Below are positions 45,086 to 52,797 of a stretch of 64,000 bases of DNA, piece after piece. The DNA is from Microbulbifer sp. A4B17 (GTDB taxonomy: Bacteria; Pseudomonadota; Gammaproteobacteria; Pseudomonadales; Cellvibrionaceae): contig NZ_CP029064.1 in assembly GCF_003076275.1 (NCBI RefSeq), forward strand, positions 1,374,501 to 1,438,500, given 5' to 3'. Position numbers and translations under genes: made by a program. Positions within the stretch are counted from its first letter, which is position 1; each line of letters starts with the position of its first letter. Below the pieces are notes generated by a model that saw only the letters and a program-made list of their open reading frames with translations, did not search any database and was not told the origin of the DNA.

Positions 45086-45307
45086 CTATTTCTGCACCTC
45101 GAGACAATCTGAAAAAACAGAGGGGAAATCAATAGCTTCATTTTTGGGAACCTTCATCTGCCTCCTAAACTTACTCACCTGGCGTAACAGTGTTAGCGAT
45201 ATTTTCTTTGAAGCAGCTTCACAAGCAATTTTTGTCTGAAATCCAGAAATCGTCTCAAACTGCACATCGTTCAATGAGCCTGGCTCGTTCACTAGGCTCA
45301 TCGTCAT
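45086..45307 (-). CDS. Possible small cassette protein, 73 aa
   Basis: A frame with MTMSLVNEPGSLNDVQFETI at its start and a basic helical end RRQMKVPKNEAIDFPSVFSD. The open frame reaches up to 45400 only because it passes through a palindromic repeat, so the start at 45307 is a guess. A GTGCAG / CTGCAC hairpin lies at the stop. Family not recognised. Confidence 0.35.
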   Translation of the reverse strand: MTMSLVNEPGSLNDVQFETISGFQTKIACEAASKKISLTLLRQVSKFRRQMKVPKNEAIDFPSVFSDCLEVQK

Positions 45308-45348
45308 AATCAAAACCCATTCTTTCACAAAAAATCCTCGAAATAATT

Positions 45349-45415
45349 GATCTAGGTACCCACTAAGCAAAAAGCATAAGCCGCCAACCCTATTGGGCAT
45401 GATTCATGGGTGTCC
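45349..45415. repeat. GACACCC/GGGTGTC palindromic repeat, copy 3
   Basis: GATCTAGGTACCCACT to CATGGGTGTCC with middle CCGCCAACCCTATTGGGC. A truncated intron end follows within 20 bases. Confidence 0.7.
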
Positions 45416-45430
45416 TGATTCGGTGCTCCG

Positions 45431-45453
45431 CTAGAAACTACCGGCTACCCGAT
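45431..45453 (+). mobile_element. Group II (class C) intron 3' end, copy 3 (truncated)
   Basis: Only the domain VI 3' strand and end remain: CTAGAAACTACCGG then CTACCCGAT, identical to copy 2. The next base begins the stop codon (CTA) of the GNAT gene. Confidence 0.6.
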
Positions 45454-45930
45454 CTAACTGATTTCTAGTTGAAAATTCTGAGAACGATAGGGAAAGTAAA
45501 ATTTACCTGCGAATCCTAGCTTTTTCAGAATGTGCTTCATTGCTAAAGATTTTCTTTTTACTCTTGAGGTTACCTTGTGACCTGACTTGAATTTACTTAG
45601 CTCATTTTTGAGTAAAGCCTCAGAGATCCCTTTTTTACGATGTTCTACAGCAACACCGACCATATAAATCTCTGTTTCATTTTTGGTCCGCTGAAGATTC
45701 CACATAAAACCAACTGGAACACCTCTTATTTCTGCCACCTGTAGACTAGATGGATACTCCTTGTCGGGCATTGGACATACGCCATCGTTTATAGTTCTTT
45801 TAAACTGCTCAATAAGTCCTGCTTGAAAATTTTTCAGGAGAAAAACAGGGTTAAAATGATCGCGAGCGTTTCTCACCAAAAATTCAAGAATAAACCGATC
45901 ATCAGTATGAGTGGCGTGACGAATTTTCAT
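45454..45930 (-). CDS. GNAT-type N-acetyltransferase, cassette gene
   Basis: A 158-aa acetyltransferase. Motif A is MVGVAVEHRKKGISEALLKN (acetyl-CoA loop R-x-x-G-x-S/A), preceded by the beta-strand VGFMWNLQ and followed by the MKHILKKLGF end typical of the fold. The substrate is unknown; GNAT genes are among the commonest cassette genes. SD GGAGAG just before the ATG. The 289-bp direct repeat copy A lies immediately upstream. Confidence 0.75.
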   Translation of the reverse strand: MKIRHATHTDDRFILEFLVRNARDHFNPVFLLKNFQAGLIEQFKRTINDGVCPMPDKEYPSSLQVAEIRGVPVGFMWNLQRTKNETEIYMVGVAVEHRKKGISEALLKNELSKFKSGHKVTSRVKRKSLAMKHILKKLGFAGKFYFPYRSQNFQLEIS

Positions 45931-45945
45931 AACTCTCCATAACCA

Positions 45946-46234
45946 GTTAACATTTATATAGTACTCATTCTGACCACTATTATCCAGATTGCTATCCTGG
46001 AATCAATCTTACGTCTTGTCTAAAAAATATTATCCAAATCAAAAGCTTACTTGTTTTTATGTCAGTCGTACCAAATATAAAAGTGATCAATTTGACTGCT
46101 ATCCTCAATATAGATTTACTTTGTAACTCATTGTATTTCAATAAATTTTTGCTTATCAAAGCCGTTCTAGAAAAATAACAGTCAAACTGATCAAAAATAT
46201 TCCTGTGTGCCCTCTTGTTGCTGGCTGGGACTAG
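45946..46234. repeat. 289-bp direct repeat, copy A
   Basis: Aligns without gaps to 49226-49514 (about three quarters identical by eye; for example CATTCTGACCACTATTATCC is identical). On the minus strand it ends in GTTAACT, close to an attC core, right before the GNAT gene. No intact gene inside; an 82-codon minus frame is open here but broken in copy B. Confidence 0.75.
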
Positions 46235-46265
46235 AAACAACCAACAGATCTAGACAGAACCAACA

Positions 46266-46447
46266 GATCTAGACACCCACAGAACAAAAAGCATAAGACG
46301 CCAACCCTGTTGGGCCATGATTCTTGGGTGTCCTGGACTGTTCTTGATGATTCATGGGTGTCCTATTTGTGCTGTTAATACGGCTAACACCTGCCTCAAA
46401 GGCCGGAGGTGTGATTATTGGGCATGACTCATGGGTGTCCTATTTGA
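46266..46447. repeat. GACACCC/GGGTGTC palindromic repeat, copy 4 plus two partial copies
   Basis: A full copy at 46266-46335 (GATCTAGACACCCACAG to TTGGGTGTCC), then two half copies ending ATTCATGGGTGTCCTATTTG (46350-46370) and GACTCATGGGTGTCCTATTT (46425-46445). Repeated insertion or recombination at one place. Confidence 0.7.
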
Positions 46448-46515
46448 GCCACCCAGTGTGGATGCGCACGATGGGTGGTGTGGGGTCGATAGCTGGAAGC
46501 TACCGGCTACCTAAT
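46446..46515 (+). mobile_element. Group II (class C) intron 3' fragment, copy 4
   Basis: Domain V: GAGCCACCCA pairs with TGGGTGGTGT, with GCGCACG on the 3' side; domain VI AGCTGGAAGCT with flanks; end CTACCTAAT. The next bases are TTAGAT, agreeing with the TTRRRY part of an attC core and containing the stop codon of the 246-aa gene. Confidence 0.7.
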
Positions 46516-47256
46516 TTAGATTTTGTTAATAAAGTCTGCGAGCCTTTGCCCAATGCCTTTGTCATTTTCGTTCAATCCTGTTGTAGATGTATTGCTTGGT
46601 TCATTTACAACAACTTCAATATTCCCTATTTCATCCCGCATTTCTCGTAGTTTGACTTGTATTTCACTTTGATGGGTGTCGAGTGCAGCCATCAAAGCAC
46701 TCTCGGAAGCTCTTCTATAGATCCATACAATAGCCAATAAAGAAATTACAATTACGAGTATCAGAACCATATCCAGAATACTTCGCTGAGCTGGCTCACT
46801 GTACATCGTGATCTTATGATTGCCACTATCATCTATGTAATTTACGTTATACGAAATTGGCGACTCCGAAAACATTGTTATTTTTAAGTTCGAATTGCTT
46901 GATAGCCTCTCAAGAGAAATGTTTAGCTTACGCCCTTTAGCTTCTGGCCTGCCTATATTTTCATCGCTGGATAATTCGAATTTTGGTATTTTTTCTGAAA
47001 AACCTATTATTATCTTAATGTTCTTTGAGGCAGATCGTCCTCGATTTTTAAGATTAAGCGTATCAATATACCCATTCTGGCTAATGAGCGGGTTTAGCTT
47101 GATAGTGTCATTAACTGCAACTATGTCTGCCTTGTTACTTATATTTGATACGCTATCACTAAGAACTAGTCCAATGAATGCAACTAGAAAGCTCAATGTT
47201 GATACCGCTAAAGATATTTTCTCACCCCAGCCCAGTTTGCTAACTGTTGAAGACAT
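46516..47256 (-). CDS. Membrane protein coupled to SMC-like ATPase, 246 aa
   Basis: A protein with a helix near the N-terminus (KISLAVSTLSFLVAFIGLVL), an Ig-like or beta-rich external part (about 35-155) and a second helix (ILDMVLILVIVISLLAIVWI), then a charged cytosolic tail. ATG at 47256 has a near-perfect SD (AGGAGG) that lies inside the end of the ATPase gene. The two genes overlap by 17 bases and so are coupled. Family not recognised. A membrane effector paired with an ATPase sensor is a known design in defence systems; that role is inference. Confidence 0.65.
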   Translation of the reverse strand: MSSTVSKLGWGEKISLAVSTLSFLVAFIGLVLSDSVSNISNKADIVAVNDTIKLNPLISQNGYIDTLNLKNRGRSASKNIKIIIGFSEKIPKFELSSDENIGRPEAKGRKLNISLERLSSNSNLKITMFSESPISYNVNYIDDSGNHKITMYSEPAQRSILDMVLILVIVISLLAIVWIYRRASESALMAALDTHQSEIQVKLREMRDEIGNIEVVVNEPSNTSTTGLNENDKGIGQRLADFINKI

Positions 47257-48355
47257 GCAGGCCTCCTCGCGCATTTAGATTCAGTACTACATGCTCCTTT
47301 GGAACTTCATCTTTGTAGGTAAACTCGATATATTGAAGCCCTTTATTTCTAGACGTTAGGTCATCAAGAATACTGAGGGACTTTTGATGTGTCCTATTAT
47401 CAAGGTCAAACGACAGGTAGCAGTCGTTGATAATTAGCTGGGGGAAATTATAAATGCCTTCTTTGGCGACTTTTGCAATTGCTAGAACTAGTATGAATCT
47501 AGAAAATGTCTCCTCTCTGTACGACATGGTTTTGCTTCGATCTTTTATAAATAATTCCAAGTCATCAAAAAATCTCCTTTCAAATCCCACGTATTGATTG
47601 AGGCTAAAAAATGCATCTTCTATTTCAGAAACCTTAGATCTTAGCTCAAAGTCGGATCGCTCTTTTATTTTCTCGAGTTTTGAGGTGGCATTAATTAGTA
47701 AGTATTCTTTCTCTCTGAACTCATCAAAGAACCGCCCTTTGGTTAATTCAATTATGTCATCTAAATCTTCGATCTTTACGTTTTCATTCAGCCTAACTGC
47801 CAGTGATCTGGAAAATTCATCGACAATCCTTTCAGTTTCAATGTTTTTAGAAACTTCTTTTTTTAAGGTGTGTATGTCTTTTTCAACGGATTTTACTAAA
47901 GATACATTTATGCCACATATTAAGTTAATAGCTTCCCACTGCTGGCGCCTGTTGGTTGATCTTTCTTCTGATAGAAAGCAAAAATCCAACAGTGCTAAAA
48001 CAGATTCCGTGTCACTGCCATATGTATAAGTGGGTGAAAGTGCATCTCTTAAGAATTCATCTAGCTCCTTTGATAGTGCACGATACTTATATGTTTCGCC
48101 CTTGTGTGAAATGGAAAGATGTGCACTACCAATCTCTCTTCTAAATTGAAAATCATATTCATTAATGCAAATCTTGAGCTCAATTTTGCTTATGTGCCCA
48201 TGCAAGATGGACTTGGTTAAACCGAGTGCATATTTAATACAATTAAATATGGTGGTCTTTCCTGTTGCATTGTTGCCGATGATGTAATTCGGCCCATCTT
48301 TGAAATGGATGTGAGTATCATCAATTTGAAGTGATACTAAATTTAAACTATTCAC
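47240..48355 (-). CDS. SMC/RecF-like ATPase, cassette gene
   Basis: A 371-aa ATPase. Walker A GNNATGKTTIF lies at residues 27-37 right after the N-terminal strand, as in RecF, Rad50 and OLD-type ABC ATPases. A coiled-coil middle (about 155-265, for example VEKDIHTLKKEVSKNIETER) separates it from a C-terminal half with TMSYREETFSRFILVLAIAK (in place of the ABC signature) and Walker B-like PQLIINDCYLSFDLD. It is too short for SbcC or SMC and has no nuclease domain visible. GTG start with AGAGG upstream, beginning just after an attC. Confidence 0.8.
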   Translation of the reverse strand: MNSLNLVSLQIDDTHIHFKDGPNYIIGNNATGKTTIFNCIKYALGLTKSILHGHISKIELKICINEYDFQFRREIGSAHLSISHKGETYKYRALSKELDEFLRDALSPTYTYGSDTESVLALLDFCFLSEERSTNRRQQWEAINLICGINVSLVKSVEKDIHTLKKEVSKNIETERIVDEFSRSLAVRLNENVKIEDLDDIIELTKGRFFDEFREKEYLLINATSKLEKIKERSDFELRSKVSEIEDAFFSLNQYVGFERRFFDDLELFIKDRSKTMSYREETFSRFILVLAIAKVAKEGIYNFPQLIINDCYLSFDLDNRTHQKSLSILDDLTSRNKGLQYIEFTYKDEVPKEHVVLNLNARGGLHVFNS

Positions 48356-48384
48356 TCATACCTCTTTTCCTCTATCTTTCGGAA

Positions 48385-48456
48385 ATCTAACGATCACATT
48401 TGTGGCCGGTTTGAAGCGTAGCGGAAAACCAGTTTGACAACATATGTTTGTTAGGC
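48385..48456 (-). other. attC recombination site (best example)
   Basis: On the minus strand it reads GCCTAACAAACATATGTTG ... GATCGTTAGAT. Outer cores GCCTAAC and GTTAGAT fit RYYYAAC / GTTRRRY exactly. Inner arms AACTGG / CCGGTT flank an unpaired centre. It lies between the stop of the 246-aa gene (48457) and the start of the ATPase gene, defining a cassette border. Confidence 0.92.
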
Positions 48457-49197
48457 TTATCTGATTCTGTGTTGCTGTAACTCATTACCAGTACACTCTT
48501 TATAGAGTGCATTCATTGCTGTAAATGTATCTGCCAATTCAGATTTTGCGTAGTCTAAAAATCCACTCTTCCTTAAGTCATGTGGGAAGGGTTCATTATT
48601 TTCTTCAGCTAGAAGCGCCTTAATTAATCCAGTTCTAACGTGGCCCATATTTCGCACTTCTTCGTACGACCATTGAGCAAGATTGAACAAGTTGGCATCT
48701 AGCTCTGCAATGCTAGCAATAAACTTTTCGTAGTACTTATCGTGCACTATCGGTATCGAACAGCTCTCTATCAAATCATCTCCATCATATCCATGAATAT
48801 ATTCTTGACCTGATTCTTTTATAAGAAGCGTGTAATTAGCGTTTGGGTGGTCTTCTTCCTGATTTTCTATGTCAGTGACAATCTTAAGTAACCGCTTCAG
48901 TGCCCACAGGTTCAGCTCTAATTCTTCAGAAATTAATGACATATAAGCGAAGAGCTTTCTCTTTGATTCCCGTCCCTTTTTGAAAAGCTCTAACACTTCC
49001 TTAACTATAAAAAGTAATATTGCCACTATAACCGTGACAGGTAATAAGCTGATCTCTCCTCTCACGACCTTGTCAGCCAATTTAGGAAAGCCTTGAGATG
49101 AGGTTACTTCCAATGAAAAAGAGAGCAAAACATACGCAAATGCCATAAGAACGACTGCAAAAATAGCTCCTAACATTTCTGGCATAAGATTTCTCAA
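48457..49197 (-). CDS. Membrane protein with cytosolic helical domain, 246 aa
   Basis: A cassette protein with two membrane helices (about 9-28 and 51-68) and a 175-residue helical cytosolic domain (LISEELELNLWALKRLLKIV, YEKFIASIAELDANLFNLAQ). The start is uncertain: TTG at 49197 or ATG at 49185 (MPEMLGAIF). It ends exactly at a perfect attC. It is not similar to the neighbouring 246-aa protein. Family not recognised; an ion channel or membrane effector is possible. Confidence 0.65.
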   Translation of the reverse strand: MRNLMPEMLGAIFAVVLMAFAYVLLSFSLEVTSSQGFPKLADKVVRGEISLLPVTVIVAILLFIVKEVLELFKKGRESKRKLFAYMSLISEELELNLWALKRLLKIVTDIENQEEDHPNANYTLLIKESGQEYIHGYDGDDLIESCSIPIVHDKYYEKFIASIAELDANLFNLAQWSYEEVRNMGHVRTGLIKALLAEENNEPFPHDLRKSGFLDYAKSELADTFTAMNALYKECTGNELQQHRIR

Positions 49198-49225
49198 TAA
49201 TGCTTTGATGCGAACCCTCCTTCTG

Positions 49226-49514
49226 CCTAACTATTTACATAGAGATCATTCTGACCACTATTATCCTTATTGCCATCCTGGAATCAATCTTACGCCTTGC
49301 CTAAAAAATGCTATTCAAATCAAAAGCCTACCTGCTCTTATGTCAATCGTAACAAATATAAAAATGATTACTTTGGTATACATCCCAAATATGGACTCAC
49401 TTTGTAATCAATTATTTTCCAAAAAATTTTCACCTATTAAAGCCATTCTGAAAAAATAACAGTCAAACTAATCAAAAATATCTCTGTACACCTTTTTATT
49501 ACTCGCTGGGGCTA
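49226..49514. repeat. 289-bp direct repeat, copy B
   Basis: Same length as copy A and same orientation. On the minus strand it ends in GTTAGGC (a perfect GTTRRRY core) just upstream of the 246-aa gene and begins near GTTAGCC, so it may itself be an old non-coding cassette. Confidence 0.75.
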
Positions 49515-49565
49515 ACACATATAGAGCTGGTGTTGAGCAAAGCAACGGCCTAGTTGTTTGCAAAG

Positions 49566-49728
49566 CTAAAGAATCACTGGGTGATTTCGTGGTGCCTCTG
49601 GCTTACAGAGCGATTCAACTCCGCGTTGCGACTTCCTTAAAGGCCTAGACATTTCTGCGTAGCTGCGCCTTGACTGTGAACTGTTCTGAAAGCCAGAGGC
49701 ACTAAGGAGTTGTTCAGAGCTTCCTTAG
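49566..49728. mobile_element. Diverged, shorter relative of the 263-bp MITE
   Basis: Flanked by YTAR-type CTAA and TTAG. The left side reads GGTGCCTCTGGCTTACAGAG and the right side ends in GCCAGAGGCACTAAGGAG then TTGTTCAGAGCTTCC, matching the MITE ends at 28331. About 100 bp of the internal part is missing. No coding capacity. Confidence 0.7.
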
Positions 49729-49911
49729 GTGCGACTTCTCAACCGAGGCATTCTTTGGGAGAGGTATTTTAAGAGAGCCCAATTGGCCTCTTCCCCTCTA
49801 GATCTCACTTTCCTGACTTCCAAGTCTACACCCCAAAATGGCCAGTTCCGTTTATGACTAGTTCCGATACCGTCCAATCCATACACTGGTAGTCAGAAAC
49901 GAGAGAAACTT
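49729..49911. other. Border between cassette region and repair genes
   Basis: About 180 bases without a gene. It should hold the promoter of the Ada-AlkA gene; no clear -10/-35 pair found. SD GAGAGAAAC precedes the ATG at 49912. Confidence 0.3.
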
Positions 49912-51378
49912 ATGAAGATTGATGCAGCAGTTTGCTCCAGTGCGCGATTGGCCCGAGACCGGCGCTTTGATGGGTGCTTCTATACCGCAGTGAAAACAAC
50001 CGGCATTTTCTGCCGCCCGATCTGTCCCGCTCGGCCTCCGCTGGAGCGCAATGTTACTTATTTTGAGACTGCGGCGGAGGCGGCCAATGCGGGCTTTAGG
50101 CCCTGTCTGCGCTGTCGACCCGATTCTGCGCCGGGCAGTCCAGCTTGGGGATTGGTATCGACCACCGTGCAGCGCGCTTTAAAACTGATGCGCAGTGAGC
50201 GCGAGCCTCAATCTGTGGAGCGACTGGCAGAGCGTCTCGGAGTCAGCAGCCGCTACTTGCGTCGTCTGTTCTCTGAGCACCTGGGGGTAAGCCCCTTGGC
50301 AGTTTGGCAAACCGAGCGGGCACTGTTTGCTTTTCGTTTACTGCGGGATACGGACCTGCCTATTGCTGAAATCGCTTACGAGTCCGGTTTTAACAGCTTG
50401 AGACGCTTTAACGGCGTATTCAAACAGATCTATCAGCGCACCCCATCCGAGGTGCGCAGGGAGGGACACGCAGTGCGCGCGGAGAAGGCGAGTGCCACAC
50501 GGGTGCGGTTGTACCTGGATTACCGCCCGCCATTAGATTGGCAACAACTCCTGGCTTTTTTGGGAACTCGCGCTTTGGCCGGGGTAGAGCAGGTGGAGGG
50601 GGAGGTCTATTCACGCAGTTTCGAACTGGATGCCTGTCGCGGCGTGATGGAGGTTTCCCTCGATCCGGAACGCAATCGCCTGGTAGTGGAGGTTTTTGGC
50701 CAGGAAGGTGGGGCAGGGTTATACCTACTGAACCAGCGCCTGCGCCGGCTGTTTGATCTGGATGCGGATATTGAGGAGATCCAGACGGTATTAAATGAAG
50801 ATCCACTGCTGGCGGATCAGTTGGCGAAGAATCCGGGCCTGCGCTTGCCCGGTGCCTGGGACCCATTCGAATATGCACTGCGGGCGATTCTCGGTCAGCA
50901 GATCAGTGTCGCGGCGGCGACCACTATTGCCGGACGTATAGTGGCTCGCTACGGGGAGTCTTTTGTGGATGATGCTGGCAGAGAGCGGTTTTTATTCCCA
51001 ACGGCGGAGCGTCTCGCCGAGGCGGATTTTGCCGATCTGGGCTTGACTCGGGCTCGGATGAAAACCCTACAGGAGTTTGTTGCCGCAACTTTGGATGGCC
51101 GTGTGAGTTTTGCCGATCAGTCCCTGGAGGATTGGTGCAGCCAAGCCACGGCACTGCCGGGTATTGGCGATTGGACGGCGCATTATATTGCTATGCGTGG
51201 CCTGTCGATGCCGGATGCTTTCCCCGTGTCGGATTTGGGTATTCTGCAAGCCCTGGGCAGTGATGGTGAAAAGGCAAAACCCAAGCAGGCCCTGGAGCGG
51301 GCAGAGCAGTGGCGGCCCTGGCGGGCATATGGAGCCATTTTGTTGTGGCAGTCCCTGAAATCTGGAGAGAAAAAATGA
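49912..51378 (+). CDS. Ada metal-binding/AraC regulator fused to AlkA 3-methyladenine glycosylase
   Basis: A 488-aa two-function repair protein. Residues 1-75 are an Ada-type zinc domain with Cys34, Cys38, Cys65 and Cys68 (FCRPICPARPP, CLRCRPD); Cys34 is the expected methyl-phosphotriester acceptor. Residues 85-185 are an AraC helix-turn-helix. From about 195 on it is AlkA: N-terminal AlkA domain, then the helix-hairpin-helix LPGIGDWTAHYIAMRG and the catalytic Asp441 in PVSDLGI. It should sense alkylated DNA backbone, switch on repair genes and excise 3-methyladenine. Its stop overlaps the ogt start (ATGA). Confidence 0.92.
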   Translation: MKIDAAVCSSARLARDRRFDGCFYTAVKTTGIFCRPICPARPPLERNVTYFETAAEAANAGFRPCLRCRPDSAPGSPAWGLVSTTVQRALKLMRSEREPQSVERLAERLGVSSRYLRRLFSEHLGVSPLAVWQTERALFAFRLLRDTDLPIAEIAYESGFNSLRRFNGVFKQIYQRTPSEVRREGHAVRAEKASATRVRLYLDYRPPLDWQQLLAFLGTRALAGVEQVEGEVYSRSFELDACRGVMEVSLDPERNRLVVEVFGQEGGAGLYLLNQRLRRLFDLDADIEEIQTVLNEDPLLADQLAKNPGLRLPGAWDPFEYALRAILGQQISVAAATTIAGRIVARYGESFVDDAGRERFLFPTAERLAEADFADLGLTRARMKTLQEFVAATLDGRVSFADQSLEDWCSQATALPGIGDWTAHYIAMRGLSMPDAFPVSDLGILQALGSDGEKAKPKQALERAEQWRPWRAYGAILLWQSLKSGEKK

Positions 51379-51896
51379 TTGTCTATGAGAGTTACACCAC
51401 GGAATTGGGTGATGTTGCCATCGCGGCCTGCGAGCAAGAAGGGGAGGGGCTTTCCCGGGGGATAGTTGCACTCCAGTTTTATGACGATGAACGACCATTG
51501 CGTTTGGGGGCCGGTTGGCAGCGGGGCGCCTCGGAGCTGACAGATTTGGCCGCCCAGCAGTTGCGGGAATATATCGTCGGCCAGCGCAAAAATTTTGATC
51601 TGCCTCTGGCGCCAAAGGGCACTGAATTTCAGCGCCGGGTTTGGGATGCGCTGTTGCAAATTCCCTTTGGCGAAACCCGCAGTTACAGCCAGCAAGCCCA
51701 GTGGCTGGGCCAGCCACGGGCTATCCGTGCAGTGGCGCGGGCCAATGGTGCGAACCCGATTGCCATCGTTATTCCCTGCCACCGCGTAATCGGTGCCAAT
51801 GGCAGCCTTACCGGCTACGCCGGCGGCCTGTCTTTGAAAGCGCGCTTACTCACTCTTGAGGGTGCCAACTTTATCCAGCAGGGCGAGCTGCTCTAA
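51375..51896 (+). CDS. ogt: Methylated-DNA-[protein]-cysteine S-methyltransferase
   Basis: A 173-aa suicide repair enzyme moving methyl groups from O6-methylguanine to its own Cys135 in PCHRVIG. RAVARANGANPIAIVIPCHR and the downstream GYAGGLSLKARLL are the full family signature; RVWDALLQIPFGETRSY is the helix-turn-helix preceding it. The true start is the ATG at 51375, inside the last codons of the Ada-AlkA gene (4-base overlap, SD GGAGAG), so the two are translated together. The longer frame from 51309 is an artefact. Confidence 0.95.
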   Translation: MIVYESYTTELGDVAIAACEQEGEGLSRGIVALQFYDDERPLRLGAGWQRGASELTDLAAQQLREYIVGQRKNFDLPLAPKGTEFQRRVWDALLQIPFGETRSYSQQAQWLGQPRAIRAVARANGANPIAIVIPCHRVIGANGSLTGYAGGLSLKARLLTLEGANFIQQGELL

Positions 51897-51994
51897 CGGG
51901 TAATATTGGGAAAAGCGTAATCATCTCTCCCTAGCCACGGCCTCTTTGGCGCGAGATAATGAGCGGTTCATAATCATATCGAGCCGGAGGCCAA

Positions 51995-52531
51995 ATGCTG
52001 TACAGATTGGGGGATAAACAGCCACAACTGGAAGGTGAGGGCCACTATATTGCGCCCGGTGCCCATGTGATTGGAGATGTGCGTATGCTTGCGCACAGCT
52101 CCGTATGGTTTAACGCGGTGGTGCGCGGTGACTGTGCGCCGATCACTATCGGTGAATACAGTAACGTACAGGATGGCTCGGTACTGCATGCCGATGTGGG
52201 TGTGCCATTAACCATCGGCACCGGTGTCACCGTAGGCCATAAAGTGATGCTGCACGGCTGTGACATTGGTGATTACAGCCTGATTGGTATCAATGCCGTG
52301 ATCTTAAACCGGGCCAAAATCGGCAAGTGCTGTATCATTGGCGCCAATGCGCTGGTGACCGAGGGCACAGAAATCCCCGATTACTCTATGGTGCTGGGCT
52401 CTCCCGGCAAGGTAGTAAAATCTCTCGATCCCGCCACCTACGAGCTGCTCAAAGCCAGCAGCGATCACTATGCGGCCAACGGCAAACATTTCGCCAGTGA
52501 ACTGGTCCCGCTTGAGGCTAATGATGTCTGA
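51995..52531 (+). CDS. Gamma-carbonic-anhydrase-family protein (YrdA-like)
   Basis: A 178-aa left-handed beta-helix protein. Hexapeptide repeats run from about residue 15 to 130 ([38 protein letters not shown], then [15 protein letters not shown]). The metal-binding His residues are in LHAD, VGHK and LHGC as in Cam-like enzymes. A C-terminal helix follows. Members form trimers; many are acetyltransferase- or anhydrase-like with unproven activity. The DUF1289 start codon lies within its last codons. Confidence 0.9.
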   Translation: MLYRLGDKQPQLEGEGHYIAPGAHVIGDVRMLAHSSVWFNAVVRGDCAPITIGEYSNVQDGSVLHADVGVPLTIGTGVTVGHKVMLHGCDIGDYSLIGINAVILNRAKIGKCCIIGANALVTEGTEIPDYSMVLGSPGKVVKSLDPATYELLKASSDHYAANGKHFASELVPLEANDV

Positions 52532-52739
52532 ACAACCGGTAAAAACCGTGGAGCCGAAAGAGCGCCCGGTGAAATCCCCCTGTATCTCCGTATGTGCCCT
52601 GAATGAGCAGGACCTGTGCGAGGGCTGTTTTCGCAGTGGTAACGAAATCAGCCGCTGGGGCTCCATGAACAATGATGAGCGCCGTGCAGTGTTAAAGCTC
52701 TGCACCGAGCGCGCGCGGCAAATGGGCCGAATCTGGTAA
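52524..52739 (+). CDS. DUF1289-family protein
   Basis: A 71-aa protein with the DUF1289 Cys motif [20 protein letters not shown] (four Cys, likely one metal) followed by [19 protein letters not shown]. The ATG at 52524, seven bases after GAGG, is preferred to the adjacent ATG at 52521; both overlap the upstream stop. Function unknown; often found near core metabolic genes in gammaproteobacteria. Confidence 0.85.
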   Translation: MSEQPVKTVEPKERPVKSPCISVCALNEQDLCEGCFRSGNEISRWGSMNNDERRAVLKLCTERARQMGRIW

Positions 52740-52763
52740 ACAATCGATAGCGCTTTGTCGGGG

Positions 52764-52783
52764 CCGGGCCTCGCAGGGCCCGG
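52764..52783 (+). promoter_or_regulatory. GC-rich hairpin just before dnaE
   Basis: Stem CCGGGCC / GGCCCGG with a 6-base loop, ending 15 bases before the dnaE start. No T-run, so more likely a leader structure than a terminator. Confidence 0.4.
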
Positions 52784-52797
52784 AACTAAATGCGACT

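Noticed and set aside
39809-46515. Reading the CCGGTAG...CTACCGG repeats as attC sites
   Set aside because: They lack RYYYAAC/GTTRRRY pairs and instead match group II domain V-VI layout; attC cores lie beside them.
40484-49514. CRISPR array
   Set aside because: Repeats here are irregularly spaced, differ in type and have genes between them; no cas gene is present.
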